A DNA stretch of 64,000 nucleotides from UBA4738 sp002413305 (GTDB lineage: Bacteria; Actinomycetota; UBA4738). Position numbers and translations under genes: made by a program. The stretch covers positions 25,418 to 89,417 of the forward strand of contig DAIUAM010000007.1 in NCBI GenBank assembly GCA_036847185.1, in the 5' to 3' direction. Shown piece by piece: positions 1-8,482 of this stretch. A model generated the notes under the pieces. It did no database searches, had not been told where the DNA came from, and was given only the letters and a program-made list of their open reading frames with translations. Each line of letters opens with the position of its first letter. Positions within the stretch are counted from its first letter, which is position 1.

Positions 1-1050
1 TTGGCCCTGGTCCTGGCCGGGGAGCTGGTCGCGAACGCCTTTCTCGGGTCGGCGGCAACGGGGTTCCGGGGACTGCCCGCCAACCTCACACGCCTCCCCA
101 ACGCCACCGTCGACATCGGCCCATACGTTCAAGGAGGGCCCATATCCTCGGCCCTCGCCGCGACGGCCGCCCGAGACGGCAGGTTCGTCCCGCCACTCAC
201 CCCCCTCGGCCCGGTGATCGTTCATGGGCTCCTACTGAACGACGGGCTCCTGTTCCGGTTCGAGTCCGTCGCGGGCTACAACCCGGTTCAGATCCTGCGG
301 GTCTGGGCGTTCGATCGGGCCGTTCAGCATCGAGCTGTGCGATACAACCGGGAGATCTTCACGGTGCTAACCCCGGCTTCCCTGGATCTTCTCCAGATCG
401 GGATAGAAGCCTCCCGGGTTCAGGCTCGACCCGCTGGAACTCGCGAACTGGTATCGGGGGGCGGGTGGGCCGCATTCGAGTTGCCTAGTGCGGCTCCCCG
501 AGCCTCAGTCTTCGACTCGTGGACCGTGCTCTCGGCGGCGGATGGTGCCGCGTATCCGAACGTGGCCCTGGCGAAGCTGACTGGACCGAGCTTCGATCCC
601 TCCCGGGTGCTGCTCGAACGCCACCCCGATTTCGGTCAGGGGCCCGGCTCCGCTTCCGGCACCAGGGTCTCGCTGCCGGCTACCCCGCCGTACGCGGCCG
701 GCTATGTCGAGGAGGGGCCGGAGCGGGCCACCGTCACTGTCCATGCCCGGACTCCGTCCGTGTTGTTGATCCGGAACCCCTGGGACCCCGACTGGCACGC
801 CACCGTGGATGGGAGGCCCGTCCCGCTACTTCGCGCCGACTACTTCCTGCAAGCCGTGGCGGTCGGGGCGGGCCGCCACACCGTCGTCCTGGCGTATGAC
901 GACCCCTGGATCCGACGGGGTCTGATCGGTTCCGCCGCGTCGGTCGCGCTGCTGCTCGGGGTAGCGGGCGCCCTGCGCTTGCTGCGGCATCGCCGCGGCC
1001 AGCCGGCAGCCTCGCAGCCGCCCGGCTCGGCCCACGACATGGGAACCTGA
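1..1050 (+). CDS. YfhO-like polytopic membrane protein, C-terminal part
   Basis: The reading frame is open at base 1, so this is the 3' part of a longer gene. The 349 visible residues align by eye with residues ~460-812 of the next gene, so the full protein is probably ~800 aa with ~12 TM helices upstream. The visible part is a large soluble, beta-rich domain with the motif NPWDPDWHATVDGRPVP, then one TM helix (~residues 305-327) and a basic tail. NP(W/Y)xPxWxAxVDG is the signature of the YfhO family C-terminus, which in Firmicutes is linked to glycosylation of lipoteichoic acid. A role in handling lipid-linked sugars at the membrane is inferred. The stop TGA directly abuts the next ATG, so the two are surely co-transcribed. 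Confidence 0.75.
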   Translation: MALVLAGELVANAFLGSAATGFRGLPANLTRLPNATVDIGPYVQGGPISSALAATAARDGRFVPPLTPLGPVIVHGLLLNDGLLFRFESVAGYNPVQILRVWAFDRAVQHRAVRYNREIFTVLTPASLDLLQIGIEASRVQARPAGTRELVSGGGWAAFELPSAAPRASVFDSWTVLSAADGAAYPNVALAKLTGPSFDPSRVLLERHPDFGQGPGSASGTRVSLPATPPYAAGYVEEGPERATVTVHARTPSVLLIRNPWDPDWHATVDGRPVPLLRADYFLQAVAVGAGRHTVVLAYDDPWIRRGLIGSAASVALLLGVAGALRLLRHRRGQPAASQPPGSAHDMGT

Positions 1051-3489
1051 ATGTCCTCGGATCAGGATGCACCCCATCGACGAGCTCCCCGAGGCCTCAT
1101 GTATCGCTCCCTGCCATCGCTGGGTGGCGCGGCGCTCATCGTCCTCGGTGTACTGATCGTCCTCCACGACTTCGCCTTCGGAGGCAAGATCAGCTCTCAG
1201 CACGTTGACCTGCTGTCGTCGTCGCTGCCGAATTACTGCTTCATGGGGAAGACCCTTGCGGCCGGGCATCTGCCCTCCTGGAATCCATACACGATGGGTG
1301 GAGTCCCCGCCACAGCCGACCCGCAGTCGGGATGGATGTATCTCCCGGCCATGCTGCTGTTCGCTGTGCTGCCATGCGGGGTGGCGATGTCGTGGTTCAT
1401 CGTCATCCAACCGATCCTGGCTGGACTCGGGGTGTACTGGTTCTTGAGATCAGAGGATATGTCAAGGCCCTCCGCCTCGATGGGAGGGGTGGTCCTTGCC
1501 CTCGCGACCGCAGGCTCGAGGATCATCGTCGATCCGCCGTTCGCCGGGCTGGTGCCCTGGACGGCTCTCCTCCTCGCGGCGGCGTCGCGATGCTTTCGCG
1601 CCTCGAACTGGCGCGGGCGCCTGATCTGGGTGGCTCTGACCGCCGTTTGTTGGGGGCAGCTCAGCGCGGCGTTTCTGGGAAGCGGCGCCGCACTGGGCAC
1701 CGCCGCCTTGCTCTTGTATGGAGCAGCCCGCACCATCGTGGACATTCGTTCGGGACGTCTTCAGGTCCGGGACTCACTGGTCCTGTGGGTCATCCTCTTG
1801 ACGGCGCTTCCCCTCGTGAACCTCGCCTACTTCCTCCCGCTCATCGCCCACTACCAGGCGACTACGTTCGCTCTTGGCTACACACGACTCCTCCAGTTGG
1901 GGGCCCGCCTGACCGGATCGCACGTGCGGGTCCCCATCATCGGCACCGCTCGAAAGCCCGTCTGGCCGATCAAGATGGCCGTCCCTCCCGGCATCTATAT
2001 CGGCGGCGTGGCGCTGCTCCTCACATTCGCCGGCTGGTGGTGGCGTGGGCACGGGTATCTGATCGCCGCTGTCTCCGCATTCGGGCTGCTGAGCTTCCTG
2101 GCGACACTGAAGGCTGTCGCTTTGGCCATTCCGGCGCCTCTTCGATCCTGGCCATTGGCGGATATCTACTTTCATGCCCCTCTGCGGTTCGGCTACGGAG
2201 TCCTGCCCGCTTCGGCTGCCGCCTCCGCCCTTGGACTCGAGGCTTGGCGACACGCGGGGTCGAACCGGAACCGAGTTCTCATGCTCATTCCGGGCGCGTC
2301 GGTTTGGTGCCTGTTACCGGTCGTGCTGCCTGGGAGCCCGTTCAGGTGGACCGGCCTCTTCGTTGCAGGAGTAGTCATCGGGACGATTGGCTTGGTCCTG
2401 TCCGCGCGCTTCCCCGGCGTGGTGTTGCTGATTCCGCTGCTGCTGGCCGTCGAGCTGGGGATGACGGACACCCAGGCGCAACGGCTCGACTCGCGCGCCA
2501 ACGGTGTCGACGGGCCGGTGCTGGCGCCAACGGTGAACGCCTCGGCATATCTTCACCCGGGTCCGTTCGTTGGCGAGATCAAGGCGGGAAACTCGGCTCG
2601 CTTTATGAGCCTCGACCGAGATATCGCAGGAAGCCGCGGGTATCTTCCTGATCAAACCCCGGATGATTGGGGGCTCCTGGCGAATCAGCGAGGTGAACTG
2701 TTTGGGCTCCAGGACGTCCAGGGCTACAACACCGTTCAGCTGCGCCGATTCTGGACATTCGTCCGATCAGTCAGTCCAATCCCACTCGAATACAACTCTG
2801 CGGTATTCGCCGATCCTCCCCCCATCGCCCTCAACCTCCTCCAGATCGGGTGGGTCGTCGGCCCAGCCCGCCAGTTCCCGCTTTCCGGGACAAGGAGGGT
2901 AGCCCGTGACGGCGATTGGGCCCTGTACCGACTCCAGCGCGTCCCGGGCAGGTCCTCCGTCGTTAGTTCGTGGACGGAAACGTCCGACTCGGGCACCGCG
3001 CTCCGCCTGATCCTCAGCGCCGCATTCGACCCGGCGAGGACGGCCGTTGTCGAGGGCCGGGCGCCCGCACCTCCCCTCCACGCTGGCCGGGCCGGCACAT
3101 CGACGTTCGAATCGCTGGGACAAGGTGCTGCGCGGATCGTGGTTGACACCCGAGCCCCCGGGGTCCTGGTCGTGCGCAACCCCTACGACCCGGGCTGGCG
3201 CGCGACGATCGATGGGCGCCCGGTCGGAGTATTGCCCACCGATTACCTTCTCCAAGGGGTCCTCGTTCCTGCCGGACACCACGTGGTGCTTCTTCAGTAC
3301 GAGGACGCTTCAGTCCGGAACGGCCTGGCTGGTTCGGGCCTGAGCATCGGAATCTTGCTCGGAGCGGCGTTTGTGCTGGGACGAAGGGAGAAGCTCCGGG
3401 CCCAGGGAACCGATGAACCCAGCTTGGAGGACGACCCGGATGGAACCACGAGCGTCGGTGCTGGCCACCCCGCGAGACGGCGCGGTTGA
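1051..3489 (+). CDS. YfhO-like polytopic membrane protein (GT-C-like topology)
   Basis: This 812 aa protein is a full-length tandem paralogue of the preceding gene. An N-terminal TM helix (~residues 25-43) is followed by a loop with the PQSGWMYLP-type segment typical of YfhO/GT-C proteins, then about ten more TM helices to ~residue 470. After that come a long extracytoplasmic domain with the motif NPYDPGWRATIDGRPVG (~residue 710) and a final TM helix (~755-775). The topology resembles GT-C glycosyltransferases that use polyprenyl-phosphate sugars, but no catalytic residue can be assigned here. The ATG directly follows the upstream TGA. Its codons are less GC-biased than those of most genes in the window. 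Sugar transfer onto cell-envelope glycans is inferred. Confidence 0.75.
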   Translation: MSSDQDAPHRRAPRGLMYRSLPSLGGAALIVLGVLIVLHDFAFGGKISSQHVDLLSSSLPNYCFMGKTLAAGHLPSWNPYTMGGVPATADPQSGWMYLPAMLLFAVLPCGVAMSWFIVIQPILAGLGVYWFLRSEDMSRPSASMGGVVLALATAGSRIIVDPPFAGLVPWTALLLAAASRCFRASNWRGRLIWVALTAVCWGQLSAAFLGSGAALGTAALLLYGAARTIVDIRSGRLQVRDSLVLWVILLTALPLVNLAYFLPLIAHYQATTFALGYTRLLQLGARLTGSHVRVPIIGTARKPVWPIKMAVPPGIYIGGVALLLTFAGWWWRGHGYLIAAVSAFGLLSFLATLKAVALAIPAPLRSWPLADIYFHAPLRFGYGVLPASAAASALGLEAWRHAGSNRNRVLMLIPGASVWCLLPVVLPGSPFRWTGLFVAGVVIGTIGLVLSARFPGVVLLIPLLLAVELGMTDTQAQRLDSRANGVDGPVLAPTVNASAYLHPGPFVGEIKAGNSARFMSLDRDIAGSRGYLPDQTPDDWGLLANQRGELFGLQDVQGYNTVQLRRFWTFVRSVSPIPLEYNSAVFADPPPIALNLLQIGWVVGPARQFPLSGTRRVARDGDWALYRLQRVPGRSSVVSSWTETSDSGTALRLILSAAFDPARTAVVEGRAPAPPLHAGRAGTSTFESLGQGAARIVVDTRAPGVLVVRNPYDPGWRATIDGRPVGVLPTDYLLQGVLVPAGHHVVLLQYEDASVRNGLAGSGLSIGILLGAAFVLGRREKLRAQGTDEPSLEDDPDGTTSVGAGHPARRRG

Positions 3490-3562
3490 CAGCCCGGATC
3501 GTCCACGCCGCGATTGCAACTGGTGGCGGTTGCCGGTCTCGTCGTGCATCCTTCTCGTGAAT

Positions 3563-5332
3563 ATGTCCGAGCCAAGGCTGCCCCAGCCAGCACTGGTACC
3601 TGCGACTCGCCGTCTGCTCGGGGGCCGATGGGCCAGCCGACCCCTGGGCAGGTCCAGGCAGGCGTTGATCGCCTTCATGATCTATCTGCTTATCTCAGTG
3701 TTGCTTTTTGGCGTCCCTCTCTTCCCTCATTTCACGTCGACGTCCCTCTCGTTCTCAGACCGGGACCCCAAGTTCTTCATCTGGGCCCTTGTGTGGTGGC
3801 CACATGCAGTTGCGCATGGGATGATTCCGTTCCGGAGCACAGCAGTCTGGGCGCCTGCCAACTACAACATGGCCTGGACCACCGGCGTGCCAGGGCCCAG
3901 CCTTGTCGTGTCGCCGATCACCGCAGCGATGGGCCCCGTGGCGGCCTACAACGTGGTCGCGCTCCTCGCTGCGCCGCTCTCGGGTTGGTCCACATATCTT
4001 CTGTGCCGCAGGGTCGTCGACTCGTTTTGGTGCAGCGCGGCCGGCGGATTCTTCTTCGGCTTCTCGACGTATCTTGTGGCGCAGCTCAGGTCGCACATGA
4101 ACCTGTACCTCGTCTTCTTGGTGCCGCTCTCTGCATACCTGTTCGTGCGCAGGATCGACGGGAGCCTCTCGGCAAGAATGTTCGTCGCTCTTCTCACCCT
4201 GGCCCTCACCTTCCAGTTCCTCACCTCAACGGAGATCTTCGCGACGATGACGATGATGGGAGCTTTGGGGGTTGCACTATGGTTCCCTCTAGCCGACGCG
4301 GAGATTCGGCGCCGGCTACTCCGCACGCTCGGACTGGTTGCCGTGGCGTACGCATTCACGACGATGATCGTCAGTCCGTATCTGTACTACGCGTTCGCCT
4401 ACGGCTACCAGACCGCAAGGGTGCACCCGAAAGGCATCGACGTGCTGAATCTGGTTATCCCAACCCGGGTTACCGCCATCGGGGGGGGTTGGTTCCACGC
4501 GATCGCTGCCCGGTTCGAGAGCAACGACGCGGAACGGGGAGGGTACGTCGGCATCCCAATCCTCATGCTGGTCGGCCTTTTCGTTATCGGTGCATGGCGC
4601 AGCCGGTTGGGTCGCGTCCTCCTCGGCTTCTTCTCGGGCGGCCTGATCGTTGCCATGGGGACGACCCTGCTGGCGCAGGGTCACCGAACGCTGACGCTCC
4701 CGTGGCAGTTCCTGTCGAAGCTGCCGATCCTCGGCTTCGTCCAGCCACTCCGATTCATGCTGTACGTCTGGCTGGCAGTAGCCATCATGGTGGCTGTCAC
4801 TCTCAGAAGCGGAGGAGGACGGTGGCTCGCCGCCCGCTGGTGCCTCGTCGTCCTGGCTGCCGTAGCAGTGCTCCCCAACGTCTTCGCGGGGTACTGGCAC
4901 ACGCGGTTGATCCAACCGGCGTTCTTCCAAGATGGCGCGTATCGGGAAGCCTTGCGTTCCGGGGAGATTATCGTCCTTGTCGATACCCTCGGAGACTCAA
5001 TGTTGTTTCAAGCTCAATCCCATATGTACTACCGGATGGCCGGTGGTTACACGGGATACCTTCACCCATGCGGCTTCCAAGGTAGGGCGCTCGCGTATCG
5101 CCTAGCTGGAGGCAAGGTCGGCCCACAGGACATCAACCGGGTCCAGATGTTCCTCGAAGAACATGACGTGGCAGCGATTGTACTCACCCCCCGAGGCATT
5201 CGGGTAGGCCTCAGCATGGTGCGTCTGCTCCGCGCGATGCGCCTACCCGGTCGCACGGTGGACGGCACGCTGGTCTACTCGGTGCCAGGCATCCACTCCG
5301 ACCGGGCTCCTCCGACGCTCCAGCACTGCTGA
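3563..5332 (+). CDS. Multi-TM membrane protein, probable GT-C-like glycan enzyme
   Basis: This 589 aa integral membrane protein begins with a short basic cytoplasmic tail and a TM helix (~residues 33-53), followed by about ten further TM helices. An acidic SFSDRDPKFF segment lies in the first periplasmic loop (~residues 65-74), as in GT-C enzymes that carry a catalytic Asp there. The C-terminal ~130 residues are soluble. The reading frame is open back to 3371, inside the previous gene; ATG 3563 is preferred because upstream codons look non-coding and it falls 73 bp after the previous stop. No strong ribosome site is visible. It sits third in the YfhO-like cluster, so a role in the same glycan pathway is likely. 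The family is not firmly recognised. Confidence 0.65.
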   Translation: MSEPRLPQPALVPATRRLLGGRWASRPLGRSRQALIAFMIYLLISVLLFGVPLFPHFTSTSLSFSDRDPKFFIWALVWWPHAVAHGMIPFRSTAVWAPANYNMAWTTGVPGPSLVVSPITAAMGPVAAYNVVALLAAPLSGWSTYLLCRRVVDSFWCSAAGGFFFGFSTYLVAQLRSHMNLYLVFLVPLSAYLFVRRIDGSLSARMFVALLTLALTFQFLTSTEIFATMTMMGALGVALWFPLADAEIRRRLLRTLGLVAVAYAFTTMIVSPYLYYAFAYGYQTARVHPKGIDVLNLVIPTRVTAIGGGWFHAIAARFESNDAERGGYVGIPILMLVGLFVIGAWRSRLGRVLLGFFSGGLIVAMGTTLLAQGHRTLTLPWQFLSKLPILGFVQPLRFMLYVWLAVAIMVAVTLRSGGGRWLAARWCLVVLAAVAVLPNVFAGYWHTRLIQPAFFQDGAYREALRSGEIIVLVDTLGDSMLFQAQSHMYYRMAGGYTGYLHPCGFQGRALAYRLAGGKVGPQDINRVQMFLEEHDVAAIVLTPRGIRVGLSMVRLLRAMRLPGRTVDGTLVYSVPGIHSDRAPPTLQHC

Positions 5333-5487
5333 TCCGGCCTCAGACCCTACCCAGTTCAGGAAGCTCGGCAGCGACGCACTCGTGGAGGACGAACCGGTGC
5401 TGCCGGCGATGCCGTAGCATGACGCGGTCCCGCTGGGAACCCGAGACGATCAACGACGAACGTTCCTGAACCCCCGGAGGAGGCCAC

Positions 5488-6474
5488 GTGAGCCGGACTG
5501 GCGGAACCCCCGAACGCCGCAGGCTCCAGGGGCTGAGGAGCCGGCTGGCCAGGATGGCCCTCGTCTACGAGGAGCGGGACCGCGAAGCCCGGGACCGTCA
5601 TCGTGAGGTGACGGAGCTCGAGGAGAGGATCGCGGCCCGGTTCGAACGGGACGTGCGGCCGTTCGTCGAGCTCCGGGCAGAGCTCGAACGGGTGCGGCGG
5701 GAGAACGCGGCGGTCCTCCGGCTGGTCTCCGAGGCGAAGGATCCTCCCGGCGGCCCCGGCCCGGAACGACCTCCGTCCAACCGCCTGTCGCGTGGTCAAC
5801 TCTTCGAGGAGATCGAATGGGGCGGGCGCGATGACCTCAAGGCGAAGGTGTCCGGCTACGTCGACCTCTTCCGAGGGCACGAGCCGATCGTGGATCTGGG
5901 ATGCGGCCGCGGGGAGTTCATCGAGCTCGCGGCGCAGAGCGGCTTCGCGGCCTACGGCATCGATAGCGACCCGGCGGCGCTGGCCGACGGGCAGCGCCTG
6001 GGCCTCGACCTCCGCCAGGGGGAGTTGTTCGAACACCTCGCCGGACTCGCGGAGGGCTCCATGGGCGGGTTGTTCTGCTCCCAGGTGGTCGAACACCTCC
6101 CGCCCGAGCTGATCCCGAGGATGATGGAGGAGATCGCCCGGGTCCTCGGCCCGGGCGGGGTGACGGTGGTGGTGACGGCCAACCCCGCCACGTTCTCCAC
6201 CCACGTGCAGAGCTTCTGGCGGGACCCCACGCACATCCGTCCGGTCCCCGACGTCTCCCTTTCGTTCGCCGCCCGCACGGCCGGCCTGATGGTACGGGAG
6301 GTGATCTACAGCTCGTGGCCCCCGGAGAGCGAACGCCTCCAGAGGATCGACACGCACCTCGACCACCCGGAGGTCAGGGCCGTGGCGGCGCGAACCAACG
6401 AAGCGATCGACAAGCTCAACCATCTCCTGTATGGGCCCGAGGACTACGCGGTGGTGGCCGTCAAGCCGGCGTGA
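5488..6474 (+). CDS. SAM-dependent methyltransferase with N-terminal coiled coil
   Basis: The N-terminal ~90 residues are highly charged, with a heptad-like pattern that predicts a coiled coil. From ~residue 115 there is a class I methyltransferase fold: glycine-rich SAM loop VDLGCGRGEF (~132-141), acidic residue at the end of beta-2 (YGIDSDP), then FCSQVVEHLPPELI and the VTANP/FWRDPTHIRP segment. The last is characteristic of methyltransferases that modify glycans or glycan carriers in O-antigen and capsule clusters. The GTG start is set by a strong ribosome site, CGGAGGAGG at 5475-5483. It follows the three glycan-type membrane proteins after 155 bp, so a sugar or polyprenyl-linked substrate is plausible but inferred. 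Confidence 0.8.
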   Translation: MSRTGGTPERRRLQGLRSRLARMALVYEERDREARDRHREVTELEERIAARFERDVRPFVELRAELERVRRENAAVLRLVSEAKDPPGGPGPERPPSNRLSRGQLFEEIEWGGRDDLKAKVSGYVDLFRGHEPIVDLGCGRGEFIELAAQSGFAAYGIDSDPAALADGQRLGLDLRQGELFEHLAGLAEGSMGGLFCSQVVEHLPPELIPRMMEEIARVLGPGGVTVVVTANPATFSTHVQSFWRDPTHIRPVPDVSLSFAARTAGLMVREVIYSSWPPESERLQRIDTHLDHPEVRAVAARTNEAIDKLNHLLYGPEDYAVVAVKPA

Positions 6475-6501
6475 GCCGGACTTCGGTGTCGGCCCTTCGG
6501 C

Positions 6502-8430
6502 TCAGGACGCGCGCCGGGTCACGTAGTCGCGGACCACGAACCGATCGAGGCCCTCGCCGGCGGTCTGGAACACGCGCCCCCCGGTCAGCCGGGCCAGCCG
6601 CTCCATGAACCGCTGCAACCCCTGGGTGTCCTCCAGCATGAACACGTTGATGGTCACCCCGGCGCGGGCCAGGCGCATGGCCTCGGACAGCGTCCGATGG
6701 ATCGTCTCGGGGACGGGCGGCCACGAGAAGAACACCTCGTCGCCTTCGAGGTGCGCGGTGGGTTCGCCGTCGGTGACCATGATGACCTGCTTGGAGGCCC
6801 GGGGGTGGTCGGCCAACAGGCGCCCGGCGAGGTTGAACGCGTGCTGCATGTTCGTCCCGTACACGCGCTCCCAGCCCGCAGCGGTCAGGTCCTCGGGCTG
6901 CATGCGGCGGGCGTAGTCGCTGAACCCGATCAGGTACAGGTGGTCCTGCGGGTAGCGGCCCTCGATCAGCGCGTGCAGGGCCAGGGCCATCTTCTTCGCG
7001 GGGAGCCAGTGGCCCCGGAGCGGCATGGAGAACGAGAGGTCGAGCAGCAGCGCGGTGGCGGTCTCGGTCCGGGTCTCCGATTCGACCAGTTCGAAGTCGT
7101 CGGGGTGCAGGCGGAGCGTGGACGACGCCCCGCCGCGGACCACCGCGTTGAACACGGTCTTCTGCACGGCGATCTGCCCGCTGTCGCCGAACCTCCACGG
7201 GCGGGTCTGTCCGGTGGGCTCGGCCAGCCCGCCGTGGCTGCGCGCGTCGTGTGCGCCCTCCCGGTCCCGGCGGAGCTCTTCGAACACCTTGATCAGGACC
7301 CGTTCGCCGAGCTTGCGGGCGCCCCGCGGCGTGACCTGGAGCCGCCCGTTCGCCCGGGTGACCAGGCCGGCCTGCTCCAGGGCGCGCTCGACCTCCTTCA
7401 GCTTGCGGAGGTCGCGGACGGCGTCCTCCCCGAGCGTCCGCCGGAGGCGTTCCTCGTCCACGTCGTCGATCGACGCGCCGGCGTAGTCGGCCCGCATCGC
7501 CCGGTCGAGGTCCTCGTAGTCGGAGAGGCGCTCGAGCGCGTCGACGGCGGCCTGCATGGGCATGGCCTCCTCGCCGCCCGCCAGCGCAGGCTCGTCCCAC
7601 GGCATCTGGGGGAACAGGTCGCCCAGGGACTGCGCCAGCCGGTCCACCTGGAAGGCCAGGTCGAGGTCCTCCAGCACCTGCCAGGACAGCGCCTCGAGTT
7701 CGGCCCGCTGCTCGGGCGACATCGACGCCAGCAGCCGGGACAGCGCGGCCATCCGCCGCGCCATCTGCTCGAGCAGCTCGTCCAGGCTCCGCGGGTTCTC
7801 GGGGAAGAAGTCACCGTGTCGCTGCATGAATCCGGGGAAGTCGAAGGGCTCACCGGCGTCGCGGGCCTCGATCATCCGGTTCAGCTCCGCCAGCATGTCC
7901 TTGAACCGCTCGAGCTCCTCGGGCGACAGCGAACGCAGTCCCTGGGCCATGTTCCGGAAGTACGAACCCATCACCTGTTCGCGCAGCCACTCCATGAGCT
8001 CGTCGAACTTCCGCTGCGCCTCGGGATCGGCGAACCGGTAGTCCTTCAGCTCCTGGATCTGGCCGGCCGGGTCGGGGGGGAGCGAATCCAGGAACTGCTC
8101 GGCCAAGCGGGCACTGTCCTCGGCCTGGAAGCTCAGCGTCCGCCGCTCCTGCTCGAGGAGCTCCTCCAGCCGCTCCTGGACCTCCTGTAGGGGGCCTTCG
8201 AGGTTCAGGCGCTCCTGCTCGCGGCGCCGACGTTCCCGCAGGCGTGCCCGGAGGGCGTCCAGCCCGTTGAACCTCCCCCGCATCCCCTGGCGCATCATCC
8301 GGGACAGCGCGCTCTCCAGCCCCTGGCCCGCCAGCAGTTCGTCGCCCATCTGCTCGAGCAGGTCCCCCGCGTTCAGGTCGGGCCCGAGCGGGTCCTGGGT
8401 GTTGTCCCAGCGCGAGTAGCGGATGCGCAT
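6502..8430 (-). CDS. VWA-domain protein (Mg-chelatase-D/CoxE-like partner)
   Basis: This 642 aa cytoplasmic protein has a long helical, acidic N-terminal half (~residues 1-400, many Glu/Gln/Leu repeats). The C-terminal von Willebrand A domain (~450-640) has an intact MIDAS: LDLSFSM (DxSxS), a Thr in YGTNMQ, and Asp in VTDGEP. Such proteins act as metal-dependent adaptors for MoxR/Mg-chelatase-I AAA+ ATPases and help insert metals or remodel partners. The expected ATPase lies at 19204-20646 on the same strand. In Mycobacterium the homologous pair Rv0958/Rv0959 is adjacent, so separation here is unusual. ATG 8430 is chosen because GGGGAGAG precedes it directly. It is divergent from the cyclase fusion gene with ~52 bp between them. 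Confidence 0.85.
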   Translation of the reverse strand: MRIRYSRWDNTQDPLGPDLNAGDLLEQMGDELLAGQGLESALSRMMRQGMRGRFNGLDALRARLRERRRREQERLNLEGPLQEVQERLEELLEQERRTLSFQAEDSARLAEQFLDSLPPDPAGQIQELKDYRFADPEAQRKFDELMEWLREQVMGSYFRNMAQGLRSLSPEELERFKDMLAELNRMIEARDAGEPFDFPGFMQRHGDFFPENPRSLDELLEQMARRMAALSRLLASMSPEQRAELEALSWQVLEDLDLAFQVDRLAQSLGDLFPQMPWDEPALAGGEEAMPMQAAVDALERLSDYEDLDRAMRADYAGASIDDVDEERLRRTLGEDAVRDLRKLKEVERALEQAGLVTRANGRLQVTPRGARKLGERVLIKVFEELRRDREGAHDARSHGGLAEPTGQTRPWRFGDSGQIAVQKTVFNAVVRGGASSTLRLHPDDFELVESETRTETATALLLDLSFSMPLRGHWLPAKKMALALHALIEGRYPQDHLYLIGFSDYARRMQPEDLTAAGWERVYGTNMQHAFNLAGRLLADHPRASKQVIMVTDGEPTAHLEGDEVFFSWPPVPETIHRTLSEAMRLARAGVTINVFMLEDTQGLQRFMERLARLTGGRVFQTAGEGLDRFVVRDYVTRRAS

Positions 8431-8482
8431 CTCTCCCCAGGGTACGCCCTCGATGCCGGACGCTTGTACGACAATGGCTCGC

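Noticed and set aside
6697..8190. Plus-strand ORF opposite the VWA gene
   Set aside because: Low-complexity Val/Leu/Gln/Arg translation and exact antisense to the MIDAS-containing gene.
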